Made by a program: the position numbers and the translations under genes. Shown piece by piece: positions 24,956 through 33,022 of a stretch of 64,000 bases of DNA (position 1 is the first letter of the stretch; the number at the start of each line of letters is the position of its first letter). Source of the stretch: Palsa-343 sp036269135 (GTDB taxonomy: Bacteria; Acidobacteriota; Terriglobia; Terriglobales; Acidobacteriaceae). The notes below the pieces were generated by a model. It was given only the letters and a program-made list of their open reading frames with translations. It did no database searches and was not told where the DNA came from. The stretch is from positions 1 through 64,000 of the forward strand of contig DATASQ010000032.1 in assembly GCA_036269135.1 (NCBI GenBank), read 5' to 3'.

Positions 24956-25086
24956 GGGCGCGCCTTGCGGCGCAGGGACTAGTCGTCCAGACGGGCGCGC
25001 CTTGCGGCGCAGGGACTAGTCGTCCAGACGGACGCGCCTTCGGCGCAGGGACTAGTCGTCCAGACGGGCGCGCCTTCGGCGCAGGA
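24956..25086. repeat. Tandem 37-bp repeat, about 3.5 copies
   Basis: Copies begin at 24956, 24993, 25030 (36 bp) and 25066. Each has a GC-rich inverted repeat (GCGCCTTGCGGCGC or GCGCCTTCGGCGC) followed by AGGGACTAGTCGTCCAGAC. The array fills the spacer between the convergent fumarase and ATP-grasp genes. Confidence 0.93.
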
Positions 25087-25097
25087 GTTCCCATCAG

Positions 25098-26141
25098 CTA
25101 CAGGGAGCGGGCGAGGGCGAGTTCCACGATGCGGCCGATCATGTCGGTGTAGGAGTAGCCGGCTTTCTTTGAGGCCATGGTGAATTCCGCGGCGCTGGCG
25201 AGCCAGGGATTCGGGTTGGCTTCGATGACGTAGACCTCGCCTTTTTTGTTCACGCGCATGTCGATGCGGCCGTAGTCGCGCAGCTTGAGAGCGCGGTAGG
25301 CGGCGAGCGCGGTGTCTTTGAGTTTTTTGGTGAGGTCCTCGTCGAGGTCTTCGGCGGGCGCGGCCTTCGTGACCTTGTAGGCTTCGGTCTCGTGGTCGAA
25401 CTTAACGTCCTGGCCGGCGATGCGCGGGGTGCCGCGCGGCAGCTTGGAGAGATCGAGCTCGATGAGCGGGAGGACTTCGGCGTTGTCGTTGCCGAGCACG
25501 GCGGCGTAAATCTCGCGACCTTCGATGTATTCCTCGATGAGGGCGGGGCTGTCGAATTCTTCGTGGATGTAGTGGATGCGCTCCATCAGCTCTTTCACGC
25601 TCTCGACGACGGAGCCGGTGTCGATGCCGATGGAGCCGTCTTCGGAGACGGGCTTGACGATGAGGGGGAAGTCGATGTCGTGGGAGTGGTCGGTGAGGCC
25701 TTTGTAGGAGGTGGCGAAGTCGGGGGTCTTGATTTTGTGAAAGTCGAAGATTTTTTTGGCGATCGCCTTATCCTGGGCCAGGTACAGAGCCTGCGGGCCG
25801 CCGCCGGTAAAGGGGATATGCAGCAGATCGAGGTAGGCGGCGAGCTTCATGTCCGCGGTATCGTCGCCGGCGTAAGACTCGGTGAGGTTGAAGATGAGGT
25901 CGGCACCGCATTTGGCGAGCGCGAGCAGCGACTGGTTCCTGCCGTTGAGGACGTGGTAGGAAGGCTCGTGGCCGAGTTTGGTGAGCGCCTCGAAGATTTC
26001 TTCGCGGTCGCGGAGGGGATTTTCCTTTTTTCTGCGATGCTTGCCGGTTTTGGTGCGCAACGGCTTAACCGGCTCGGGCTCCGGCTCGGGCGGGCCTTCT
26101 TCCCAGACGTCGTGCAGGATCGTGATTTTCAGAGTTGCCAT
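25098..26141 (-). CDS. ATP-grasp ligase, D-Ala-D-Ala-ligase-like
   Basis: The 347-residue protein has the ATP-grasp fold of D-alanine-D-alanine ligases: ADLIFNLTESYAGDDTADM, LDLLHIPFTGGGPQALYLAQ, PLIVKPVSEDGSIGID, EEYIEGREIYAAVLG and the metal-binding VIEANPNPWLA. It should join a carboxylate to an amine using ATP. Unlike true Ddl, it carries a basic Pro/Lys/Arg insertion at about residues 18-42 after the first strand, and its substrate loops differ, so a Ddl role in peptidoglycan is not assured. It starts 51 bp after the stop of a zinc-peptidase gene on the same strand, forming a probable two-gene operon. Confidence 0.85.
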   Translation of the reverse strand: MATLKITILHDVWEEGPPEPEPEPVKPLRTKTGKHRRKKENPLRDREEIFEALTKLGHEPSYHVLNGRNQSLLALAKCGADLIFNLTESYAGDDTADMKLAAYLDLLHIPFTGGGPQALYLAQDKAIAKKIFDFHKIKTPDFATSYKGLTDHSHDIDFPLIVKPVSEDGSIGIDTGSVVESVKELMERIHYIHEEFDSPALIEEYIEGREIYAAVLGNDNAEVLPLIELDLSKLPRGTPRIAGQDVKFDHETEAYKVTKAAPAEDLDEDLTKKLKDTALAAYRALKLRDYGRIDMRVNKKGEVYVIEANPNPWLASAAEFTMASKKAGYSYTDMIGRIVELALARSL

Positions 26142-26192
26142 GGGGCCTCTGCATTTTTGGTTGGGGGCCCGTCCGGCCGAGTCAGGGAGAAC

Positions 26193-27206
26193 TCAGGGCT
26201 GAATAAATTTGCCCCGAGTGATGTAGTTCATCGCCAGCGCGGTTGCGTACACCGAGACTTCCGTCAGATATTCTTTCTCACATCTTACGTCGGCGCGCAG
26301 GCCGAGGTCGCCGGCTTTTGCCTCGATGGTTTCGATCAATTTTTTAACCAGCGGGCGCTGCACGCCGGTCCAGTAGTTCACTTTGTCGACGAGAACTTTG
26401 CGATTTTCGCGAAGGAGATCGACGGCGGGGCGCACATGGTTGGTGCGGCGTTTGGAGACATTGAAGATGTCGTGCAGATCGGTGTCGAGGGGAAGATCGC
26501 CGGGAGTGAGCTGCTGATCGAGGGCGCGCTGGTAGAACTCGCCGACGGTGAGGGCCATTTCGTCGACGGTGATGTCGGTGTCGCCGTGGGCGACGACGGG
26601 GTCGGCATCGCGGAGCCGGCGCGCGGTGCGATCCATGTAGAGCAGCTTCTTCATCGCGCCCCAGTCCTTATAGCGCTTGCGCCAGTTGGAGCGGGGAGTG
26701 AGCCAGACAGCGAAGGTTTCGGCGAAGTCCTCGTCGGGATGCTTTTGCGCGTACCAGCCCTCCATGTGGCGGACGAACTGGCGCGAAAAAGGAACGGGCT
26801 TATAGTTCTCGCGATAGGCGCGGCGAAAGGGGCCGAAGAGGCTGCGCCATTCCTGGGTCTTGTAGAGGGCGTAGGCGTAGTTGAAGGCGTGGCCGGCCTC
26901 GTGGCGCAGGTACATCATCACCTGGTGCGCGTCTTCGATGTCGTTCATCTCGGATTCGAGGCGCTGGAGCTTGGGGTCGGCGAGGTAGAAGGGAATGCCG
27001 ATGACGGGCTCCATGTTGGGGCAGCCCCACTCGTCGGTGAGGTAGCAGCGGGGGCGAAAGCGATGGAGTCCTTTAGCGGCGAGCTCGGCGTAGAGCTGCT
27101 GGATGCAGCGTTCGAGGGGAGAGCCTTCCAGCTTGAGGCCGAGCTGCTGGATGGGTTGGGAGAGGATCTCCTGGACCTCGGCGGGTGCTTTTTCGAAGTT
27201 GACCAC
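26193..27206 (-). CDS. Putative zinc-binding metallopeptidase (HEAGH type)
   Basis: The 337-residue cytoplasmic protein has a zinc-protease HExxH motif at 102-106 (LRHEAGHAFNYAYALY) and a downstream Glu163 in DEDFAETFAVWL that fits a gluzincin-type third ligand. It resembles the family described as 'putative zinc-binding metallo-peptidase' (Peptidase_Mx-like); family assignment is from memory of the motif pattern. No signal peptide or membrane helix is present. Substrate unknown. It is the first gene of a pair with the ATP-grasp gene, which suggests synthesis and trimming of the same amide-linked product. The 177-bp spacer upstream, to the divergent gene at 27385, shows no further gene. Confidence 0.78.
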   Translation of the reverse strand: MVNFEKAPAEVQEILSQPIQQLGLKLEGSPLERCIQQLYAELAAKGLHRFRPRCYLTDEWGCPNMEPVIGIPFYLADPKLQRLESEMNDIEDAHQVMMYLRHEAGHAFNYAYALYKTQEWRSLFGPFRRAYRENYKPVPFSRQFVRHMEGWYAQKHPDEDFAETFAVWLTPRSNWRKRYKDWGAMKKLLYMDRTARRLRDADPVVAHGDTDITVDEMALTVGEFYQRALDQQLTPGDLPLDTDLHDIFNVSKRRTNHVRPAVDLLRENRKVLVDKVNYWTGVQRPLVKKLIETIEAKAGDLGLRADVRCEKEYLTEVSVYATALAMNYITRGKFIQP

Positions 27207-27384
27207 GGATGGACGAAGCCTAGCAGAACCGGCCGTTCAGGCATAGGCGGGACCCGCCGTTTAGGCAGGGCTGCCCAGGGGCGCCGGCCAAATGGGCTCC
27301 ATCTGCATCCCAAAGCGCGCGATTTACGTCTGAAAGGGAGCGGCAAGTGCATGCGCGGCGCCGACCCGGAACAGAAATGATGGG

Positions 27385-28476
27385 ATGAAATCAGCATTTT
27401 CCACGGGCCTTTGCATCGCGGTCCTTGTAGCCGCGCCCGCCTGCTCGGTACTCCGGGCGCAGAGTTCGCGCGCCGCCGCTGCGCTGCCTGATTCGCCTGG
27501 GGCGCTGCTTGCCCAGCAGGAGCATTCCGCAGTGACTGCCGATTCCTCGGCCACGGTCTTCGGCACGGTCACGACCGCGGACGGAGACACCGTTGTGATC
27601 GGAGCGGTGGTCACGCTGGAGAACGCAGCCACCCACGCAACGCGGTCCGCCACCTCGACGGACAGCGGCTTCTTTTCGTTTGGCGATGTGCCGGCCGGGA
27701 GCTACACCATAAGGGTCCAGGGGCAGGGATTCGAGCCCTGGAGCTCGTCCCCGCTGGAGATCCGCGCGGGCGACTACCGGCAGGTGCCGAAGATTGTGCT
27801 GAAGATCAACGCCGCCGCTTCCACGGTGCTGGTGACTGCCTCCCGCCACGAGGTTGCCGAGCTGCAGCTGCAATCCGAGGAGAAGCAGCGCATCGTTGGG
27901 ATCATTCCCAACTTTTTTGTGTCGTATGTGCCCGATGCCGCGCCGCTCTCGGCGGGGCAGAAGTCACACCTGGCCGCGCGGGACCTCTTCGATCCCGTCA
28001 CCTTTATTTCGGCGGGCATCACCGCCGGGATTGAGCAGGACGAGAACGTTTTTCCGGCCTTCGGACAAGGATCGGCCGGGTTCGCCAAGCGGTATGGCGC
28101 CGCATTCGCGGACAACGCCTCCTCCGATCTGATCGCGAACGCTCTGCTGCCGGTCCTTTTTCGGCAGGATCCTCGCTTTTTTTACCACGGAGGCAGCGTT
28201 CGTTCGCGCATACTCTATTCGCTGGCGAGCGTCTTCATCTGCAAGGGAGACAACGGGCGGTGGCAGCCGAATTATTCCTATGTGCTGGGGGGATTCGCGT
28301 CGGCCTCGGTTTCGAATCTCTATTATCCTGCGGCCGACCGCGGGGGCGGCCTGGTTGTGACCAACGGTCTGCTCAATCTGGCCGGCGGCGCAGGGTCCTC
28401 GCTGATGGAAGAATTCGTGTTTGCGAAGATCGCCAGCCGGGGGAAGCACCACGCGCCGGCTCCGGCCACGCCCTGA
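27385..28476 (+). CDS. Exported protein with carboxypeptidase-regulatory-like domain
   Basis: The 363-residue protein has a signal peptide (about residues 1-26, ending SVLRA; a Cys at 20 is not in a good lipobox). An Ig-like carboxypeptidase-regulatory-like domain lies at about 57-150 (TVFGTVTTADGDTVVIGAVV, SFGDVPAGSYTIRVQGQGF). The C-terminal 200 residues include SAGQKSHLAARDLFDPVTFI and FGQGSAGFAKRYGAAFAD, a pattern I associate with exported acidobacterial proteins of unknown role. Unlike TonB-dependent receptors with this N-domain, no beta-barrel is present. Monocistronic. Confidence 0.82.
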   Translation: MKSAFSTGLCIAVLVAAPACSVLRAQSSRAAAALPDSPGALLAQQEHSAVTADSSATVFGTVTTADGDTVVIGAVVTLENAATHATRSATSTDSGFFSFGDVPAGSYTIRVQGQGFEPWSSSPLEIRAGDYRQVPKIVLKINAAASTVLVTASRHEVAELQLQSEEKQRIVGIIPNFFVSYVPDAAPLSAGQKSHLAARDLFDPVTFISAGITAGIEQDENVFPAFGQGSAGFAKRYGAAFADNASSDLIANALLPVLFRQDPRFFYHGGSVRSRILYSLASVFICKGDNGRWQPNYSYVLGGFASASVSNLYYPAADRGGGLVVTNGLLNLAGGAGSSLMEEFVFAKIASRGKHHAPAPATP

Positions 28477-28562
28477 GGTTACCCGGCGGGACCTTGCCGA
28501 CGCAGGGGGCAGGATGACAAATCCTTTGCGGCGACGGATCATCTGACAATCAGAGGCGGCCC

Positions 28563-30029
28563 ATGGCAGAGATGCGGAAGGAAAAGGACTCGCTGGGGTT
28601 GGTGGAGGTTCCGGCGGAGGCGTTGTACGGGGCGCAGACCCAGCGCGCGGTGGAGAACTATCCCATCTCGGGCATGCGGGCGCATCCGCTGCTGATTCGC
28701 GCCATTGCGATGGTGAAGCAGGCGGCGGCGGAGGCGAACCGGGAGCTGGGGCTGCTGAAGGATCCTGATCCGGACCCTATTCAGGCCGAAAGCGGGCCTG
28801 AACGGGGCACCCGGAAAGCGGGGACGCGGCGAGCGGATGCGATCATCGCGGCGGCGCAGGAAGTCCTCTCCGGCAAGTGGGACGCGGAATTTGTGGTGGA
28901 TGTGTTTCAGGCGGGGGCGGGTGTGAGCTTCCACATGAACGCGAATGAGGTGATCGCGAATCGGGCGAACGAGATTCTGGGCGGGCAGCGGGGCGAGTAC
29001 GCCTTCGTTCACCCCAACGATCACGTGAACTTTGGGCAGTCGACCAACGATGTGTTTCCCACGGCGATGCGGGTGGCGGCGCTGCTGGCGCTGGAGACGC
29101 TGTATCCCGAGCTGGACGCGCTGGCGGATGCATTCGCGGCGAAGGGGCGGGAGTTCGATGGCGTGATGAAGTCCGGGCGAACGCACATGCAGGATGCGGT
29201 GCCGATTCGTCTCGGCCAGGAGTTTGCCGCGTATGGGGTGGCGATGCGCAAGGCGAGCGAGACTTTGCGCGATGCGGGCGATGGATTGCGGGAGCTGGGG
29301 CTGGGTGGGACGGCGGTGGGTACGGGGCTGAATACGCATCCCGAGTACCGGAAGAAGGCGGTGGAGAACCTGGCGCGGATTGCGGACCAGCCGCTGTTTC
29401 CGGCGGAGGATTTGCGGTGGGCGATGCAGTCGCAGGCGCCGCTGGGGCAGGTGAGCGCCGCGCTGCGGGGACTGGCGCTGGAGGTGATTCGGATCTCGAA
29501 CGATTTGCGGCTGCTGTCGTCGGGGCCGAACACGGGGTTCAACGAGATTCATCTGCCGTCGCTGCAGCCAGGGTCGTCGATTATGCCGGGGAAGATCAAT
29601 CCCGTGATGGCGGAGCTGGCGGCGATGGTGAGCTTCCAGGTGGTGGGCAACGATACGGCGGTGGCGCTGGCGCTGCAGGCGGGGCAGCTGGAGCTGAATG
29701 TGATGATGCCGGCGATCGCGTATAACGTGCTGCAGAGCACGACGATCCTGGCGAACACGCTGCGAGTGTTTGCGGAGAAGTGCGTCGCGGGGATTACGGC
29801 CAACGAGGAAAAGTGCCGGCATTATGCGGAGAGCACGATTGCGCTGGCAACGGCGCTGAATCCGCGGATTGGCTATGCGAAGGCGGCGGAGCTGGTGAAG
29901 GAATCGGTGGCGACGGGGAAGTCGATTGTGGCGCTGGCGCGGGAGAAGGGTGTGCTGGGGGAGGCGGAGCTGAAGGAGATTTTGGATCCGGCGAAGATGA
30001 CGGAGCCGCGGGCGGAGAGGAGCGAATAA
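28563..30029 (+). CDS. aspA: Aspartate ammonia-lyase / class II fumarase family enzyme
   Basis: The 488-residue enzyme belongs to the aspartase/fumarase superfamily, with the signature GSSIMPGKINPV and SGRTHMQDAVPIRLGQE, STNDVFPT and ITANEEKCRHYAESTIALAT. Sequence around AGQLELNVMMPAIAYNVLQS and ATGKSIVALAREKGVL is closer to aspartase than to FumC, and a separate class I fumarase is encoded nearby, so aspartate deamination to fumarate is favoured. Residues about 66-90 (DPDPDPIQAESGPERGTRKA) are an extra segment absent from typical family members, encoded by a palindrome (28780-28802) with a GGGGCACCCGG tail. A dispersed repeat follows the stop codon. Confidence 0.85.
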   Translation: MAEMRKEKDSLGLVEVPAEALYGAQTQRAVENYPISGMRAHPLLIRAIAMVKQAAAEANRELGLLKDPDPDPIQAESGPERGTRKAGTRRADAIIAAAQEVLSGKWDAEFVVDVFQAGAGVSFHMNANEVIANRANEILGGQRGEYAFVHPNDHVNFGQSTNDVFPTAMRVAALLALETLYPELDALADAFAAKGREFDGVMKSGRTHMQDAVPIRLGQEFAAYGVAMRKASETLRDAGDGLRELGLGGTAVGTGLNTHPEYRKKAVENLARIADQPLFPAEDLRWAMQSQAPLGQVSAALRGLALEVIRISNDLRLLSSGPNTGFNEIHLPSLQPGSSIMPGKINPVMAELAAMVSFQVVGNDTAVALALQAGQLELNVMMPAIAYNVLQSTTILANTLRVFAEKCVAGITANEEKCRHYAESTIALATALNPRIGYAKAAELVKESVATGKSIVALAREKGVLGEAELKEILDPAKMTEPRAERSE

Positions 30030-30030
30030 T

Positions 30031-30060
30031 GCACCACAGAGGGCACAGAGATCCCAGAGG
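30031..30060 (+). repeat. Dispersed 'CACCACAGAG' repeat after a stop codon, copy 2
   Basis: GCACCACAGAGGGCACAGAG followed by ATCCCAGAGG begins 2 bp after the aspA stop codon, in the same orientation relative to the gene as the copies at 15040 and 35746. Confidence 0.75.
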
Positions 30061-30084
30061 CAATCATGCCATGAAAGAGGAACG

Positions 30085-31011
30085 ATGACTGCGACAACGC
30101 TTTCCGACGATGCCGCAGGCTGGCCGGCGTTGCCGCTGGCGGAGTGGGCGGATACCTGCGCGACGCTGCACATGTGGACGCAGATTGTGGGCAAGGTGCG
30201 GCTCACGCTGACGCCGCTGGTGAACCACTGGTGGAATGTGCCGTTGTACGTAACGGCGCGGGGGCTGACGACCTCGCGGATTCCGTATGGGGCGCGGGCG
30301 TTTGAGCTGCGCTTCGATTTTCTGGCGCATCGTTTGGTGCTGGAAACGAGCGAGGGTGCGGTGAAGACGCTGGCGCTGGAGCCGCGGACGGTGGCGGATT
30401 TCTATCGGGAGTGCCTGGCGATGCTGGCGTCAGAGGGAATTGACGTAAAGATCTGGCGGATGCCGGTGGAGGTGCCGAATCCGATTGCGTTCGATGAGGA
30501 CACGGTGCACCGGGCGTATGACGCGGCGGCGGTGGAGCGGTTCTGGCGAGTGCTGCTGAGCGTGGACGCGGCGTTCCAGGATTTTCGCGCGGAGTTTATT
30601 GGGAAGGTGAGCCCGGTACATTTCTTCTGGGGAAGCTTCGATCTGGCGGTGACGCGGTTTTCGGGACGGCGTGCGCCGGAGCGGCCTGGGGCGGATGCGG
30701 TGACGCGCGAGGCATATTCGCACGAGGTGAGCAGCGTGGGGTTCTGGCCAGGAACGGCAGGCGGGCCGGACGCGGCGTTTTATTCGTATGCGGCGCCGTC
30801 GCCGGAGGGATTCAGCGCGGCCCGGGCTCGTCCGGAAGCGGCGCGGTGGGATGCGGGGATGGGCGAGTTTCTGCTGGCGTACGCGGATGTGCGGAGGAGC
30901 GCGTCGCCGAGCCGGGCGCTGCTGGAATTTTGCCGGAGCACGTATCAGGCGGCGGCACGCTTTGGGCAGTGGGATCGCGGGGCGCTGGAGCGGTTGTCGG
31001 TGGCGCGGTAG
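30085..31011 (+). CDS. DUF5996 family protein
   Basis: The 308-residue protein begins WPALPLAEWADTCATLHMWT and contains VGKVRLTLTPLVNHWWNVPL, the typical opening of DUF5996 proteins, and HFFWGSFDLAVTRFSGRRAP later. No catalytic motif or signal peptide is visible; function is unknown. It starts 55 bp after aspA and might be on the same transcript. The ribosome-binding site AGAGGAA lies just before the ATG. Confidence 0.85.
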   Translation: MTATTLSDDAAGWPALPLAEWADTCATLHMWTQIVGKVRLTLTPLVNHWWNVPLYVTARGLTTSRIPYGARAFELRFDFLAHRLVLETSEGAVKTLALEPRTVADFYRECLAMLASEGIDVKIWRMPVEVPNPIAFDEDTVHRAYDAAAVERFWRVLLSVDAAFQDFRAEFIGKVSPVHFFWGSFDLAVTRFSGRRAPERPGADAVTREAYSHEVSSVGFWPGTAGGPDAAFYSYAAPSPEGFSAARARPEAARWDAGMGEFLLAYADVRRSASPSRALLEFCRSTYQAAARFGQWDRGALERLSVAR

Positions 31012-31092
31012 GGGAGGAGCAGCTCCCGCGCTCGCCCTTCGCTTCGTGCGGGGTCCGGGCCGGGATGACAACATGAAGGCGGAGGAGGAATC

Positions 31093-31383
31093 ATGGCAGC
31101 GGAATGCAGGCATCTGGATTCGATTGCGATCACGACGACGACCACGCATGTGTGCGAGGAATGCGTGCAGATGGGGGACCGGTGGGTGCATCTGCGGCTG
31201 TGTTTGAGCTGCGGGAACGTGGGGTGCTGCGACTCGTCGAAGAACAAGCACGCGACGAAGCATTTCCGGACGACGCGGCATCCGCTGATGCGGTCGGTTG
31301 AGCCGGGCGAGGCCTGGGTGTGGTGCTACATCGACGAAATGGCGCCGGGGGAGATCCGGCACGGGAAATTTGTAGCGGAGTAA
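31093..31383 (+). CDS. UBP-type zinc-finger protein
   Basis: The 96-residue protein is a single ZnF-UBP domain. Metal ligands are in ECRHL, VCEECVQMGDRWVHLRLCLS, CGNVGCCDSSKNKHATKHF and HPLMRSVEPGEAWVWCY. In eukaryotes this finger binds the free C-terminus of ubiquitin; in bacteria the domain occurs as a small stand-alone protein of unknown role. GGAGGAA precedes the ATG. It follows the DUF5996 gene after 81 bp. Confidence 0.92.
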   Translation: MAAECRHLDSIAITTTTTHVCEECVQMGDRWVHLRLCLSCGNVGCCDSSKNKHATKHFRTTRHPLMRSVEPGEAWVWCYIDEMAPGEIRHGKFVAE

Positions 31384-31548
31384 GCGGTCGAGGCCGGGTC
31401 CGGAGGGGTGCCCGGGGGGCGGGGGGGTGTATGCTGGAAGCATCTCGCGAGGCTTGACCCGAACCGAGGTCTGGCACCCTGTTTCTGCGGCCACTACCCT
31501 CCGTCTCCCGCCGACCTTCTGCCGGATATTCCCTTCCGAGGACCGCGC

Positions 31549-31752
31549 ATGCAGGAGCAGGGAAGTGTGAAGTGGTTTAGCGATGCCAAGGGCTATGGAG
31601 TGATCCTGCGCGATAAAGGCGGAGAGATTTTTGTGCATCAGCCGACCCTGCTCGCCGGCGGCTTACAGACTCTGCAGGAGGGGCAACGGGTGCAGTTTGC
31701 GGCGATCCGGGGCCTGAAAGGCCTGCAGGCAGAACAGGTTCAGGAGCTCTGA
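31549..31752 (+). CDS. Divergent cold-shock-domain protein
   Basis: The 67-residue protein is a single cold-shock domain (MQEQGSVKWFSDAKGYGVIL, GEIFVHQPTLLAGG, LQEGQRVQFAAIRGLKGLQA). Compared with the canonical CspA-like protein at 32822, RNP1 reads KGYGVI rather than KGFGFL and RNP2 reads EIFVHQ rather than DVFVHF, so two aromatic base-stacking positions are changed. RNA or DNA binding may be weakened or altered. An upstream extension of the frame to 31408 has no ribosome-binding site and is not used. It heads the RNA-binding cluster at 31.5-33 kb. Confidence 0.88.
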   Translation: MQEQGSVKWFSDAKGYGVILRDKGGEIFVHQPTLLAGGLQTLQEGQRVQFAAIRGLKGLQAEQVQEL

Positions 31753-31907
31753 CCGGCGAGTGCGTTGACCGGCAGGAGCACTCAGCAGCGCAGACCGTTG
31801 CGGCCTGAGTTGGGACAGGAGATGGGCGGGGTGCCCCGTGCCATTCTGCTTCGACTGGGTCATTACCGTAAAGGGTTCGTTACACCGGACAGAATCGCGA
31901 GGTTGGA

Positions 31908-32240
31908 TTGCAAGCCAATGTTTACAGCCAGTACGCTCTGAAGGATTTGCACGAGGCCATCGATCTGATGGACCGGAAGATCCATCACTGCAGGAACGTG
32001 GAAGCTTTCGAAACGCAGGAAGCGCGGGATACCACGCTGCAGAAGCTCTCCACCAAACGGGCGGCGCTGGTGAAGTCGGCGCTGACGCTGTCGGCGCAGG
32101 GAGTGAAGGCGGATCCGAAGTCGCTGCCGCGTTCCTTCGTGCACCCGGTCGAGGCCGAAGGGGAGCCGGTGGTGAGCGGCGAAGCGGCGCCTGAGAAGAG
32201 TCTGCCGAAGCGGCGGGCGCGCAGCCAGGGGGCGCGATGA
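31908..32240 (+). CDS. Small helical hypothetical protein
   Basis: The 110-residue product starts at a TTG with GAGG a few bases upstream (31899-31902). It has an amphipathic helical core (YALKDLHEAIDLMDRKIHHC, LSTKRAALVKSALTLSAQGV), then a basic tail (SLPKRRARSQGAR) that could contact nucleic acid. No family is recognised. It lies between a cold-shock protein and an RRM protein in the same direction. The only ATG in the frame is at residue 21, which would give 90 residues. Confidence 0.6.
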   Translation: MQANVYSQYALKDLHEAIDLMDRKIHHCRNVEAFETQEARDTTLQKLSTKRAALVKSALTLSAQGVKADPKSLPRSFVHPVEAEGEPVVSGEAAPEKSLPKRRARSQGAR

Positions 32241-32340
32241 ACGGCGGCTAACCTGCGGCGGTAGGGGACGAAGACGGAACGAGGACGGGAACGGAATCGG
32301 GCGCGAGATTGGCAATGAAAAAGGAGTCAGGGGAGACGGA

Positions 32341-32709
32341 ATGAAGAAGCTCTACGTGGGAAATCTGAGCTACAGCGCGACGGAGGCGGATGTGCGCCAG
32401 TGGTTCGAGCCGCATGGCGCGGTGGAAAGCGCGGCACTGGCGACGGATCGCGCGACCGGACAATCGCGCGGGTTTGCTTTTGTCGAGATGACGAACGACA
32501 GTGAAGCCGAGGCGGCGATCACCGCCCTGAACGGGGCAGAGATCGGGGGGCGGGCGCTGGTGGTGAACGAAGCGCGGCCGAAGACGTCAAGCTTTGGCGG
32601 CGGGCGCGACAGCGGGCGCGGCGGCAGCGGCGGTGGACGCGGCGGCTACGGCGGCGGACGGGGCAAGAGCTCCGGCGGCGGCGGCGGACGCGGCGGATCG
32701 CGCTGGTAA
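32341..32709 (+). CDS. RRM-type glycine-rich RNA-binding protein
   Basis: The 122-residue protein has one RNA-recognition motif (residues 1-80) with RNP2 LYVGNLSY and RNP1 RGFAFVEM, then a Gly/Arg/Ser-rich tail (RGG-like, GGRGGYGGGRGK). This layout matches cyanobacterial Rbp and plant glycine-rich RNA-binding proteins, which act in cold adaptation or mRNA localisation. Binding of RNA is expected; targets are unknown. GGAGACGGA precedes the ATG. A terminator shared with the convergent cspA gene follows. Confidence 0.93.
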   Translation: MKKLYVGNLSYSATEADVRQWFEPHGAVESAALATDRATGQSRGFAFVEMTNDSEAEAAITALNGAEIGGRALVVNEARPKTSSFGGGRDSGRGGSGGGRGGYGGGRGKSSGGGGGRGGSRW

Positions 32710-32756
32710 GCCTTTCAGGGGATTGCGGCCGAGGCGGCGATCCTTTGCGCAGAAAG

Positions 32757-32807
32757 AGAAAAGCGGGAAGAATGCTGGAGCGTGGGCTCCGGATTCTTCC
32801 CGCTTTT
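32757..32807. terminator. Bidirectional intrinsic terminator between the RRM and cspA genes
   Basis: AAAAGCGGGAAGAAT (32759-32773) pairs with ATTCTTCCCGCTTTT (32793-32807), with a smaller inner stem GGAGC/GCTCC. A-runs and T-runs at the outer ends serve both strands of this convergent gene pair. Confidence 0.9.
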
Positions 32808-32821
32808 CGGATGAGTTTGGT

Positions 32822-33022
32822 TTAGAGGGCCTGAACGTTCTCGGCCTGCCAGCCCTTGGGGCCTTTTACGACGTTGAACTGAACGGCCTGACCTTCCTGA
32901 AGCGACTTGAAGCCATTGCCCTGAATGGCGGAGAAGTGGACGAAAACGTCCTCTCCATTGGGGCGGCTGAGAAAGCCGAAACCCTTCGCGTCGTTAAACC
33001 ACTTCACGGTTCCCTGTTCCAT
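32822..33022 (-). CDS. cspA: Cold-shock protein, CspA family
   Basis: The 66-residue protein is a canonical cold-shock domain with intact RNP1 (KGFGFL) and RNP2 (DVFVHF): MEQGTVKWFNDAKGFGFLSR. Such proteins bind single-stranded RNA and DNA and melt mRNA structure. AAGGA lies about 10 bases before the ATG on the minus strand. Upstream, a possible -10 (TACACT on the minus strand, 33135-33140) would give a leader of roughly 105 nt, typical of csp genes, but the -35 is weak. The frame is open upstream to 33397, which I regard as non-coding. Confidence 0.95.
   Translation of the reverse strand: MEQGTVKWFNDAKGFGFLSRPNGEDVFVHFSAIQGNGFKSLQEGQAVQFNVVKGPKGWQAENVQAL

Noticed and set aside
24956..25086. 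CRISPR array
   Set aside because: The 37-bp units are directly adjacent without variable spacers and no cas genes are present.
25392..27380. 662-codon plus-strand frame spanning the ATP-grasp and zinc-peptidase genes
   Set aside because: It crosses two well-supported minus-strand genes and has no motif of its own.
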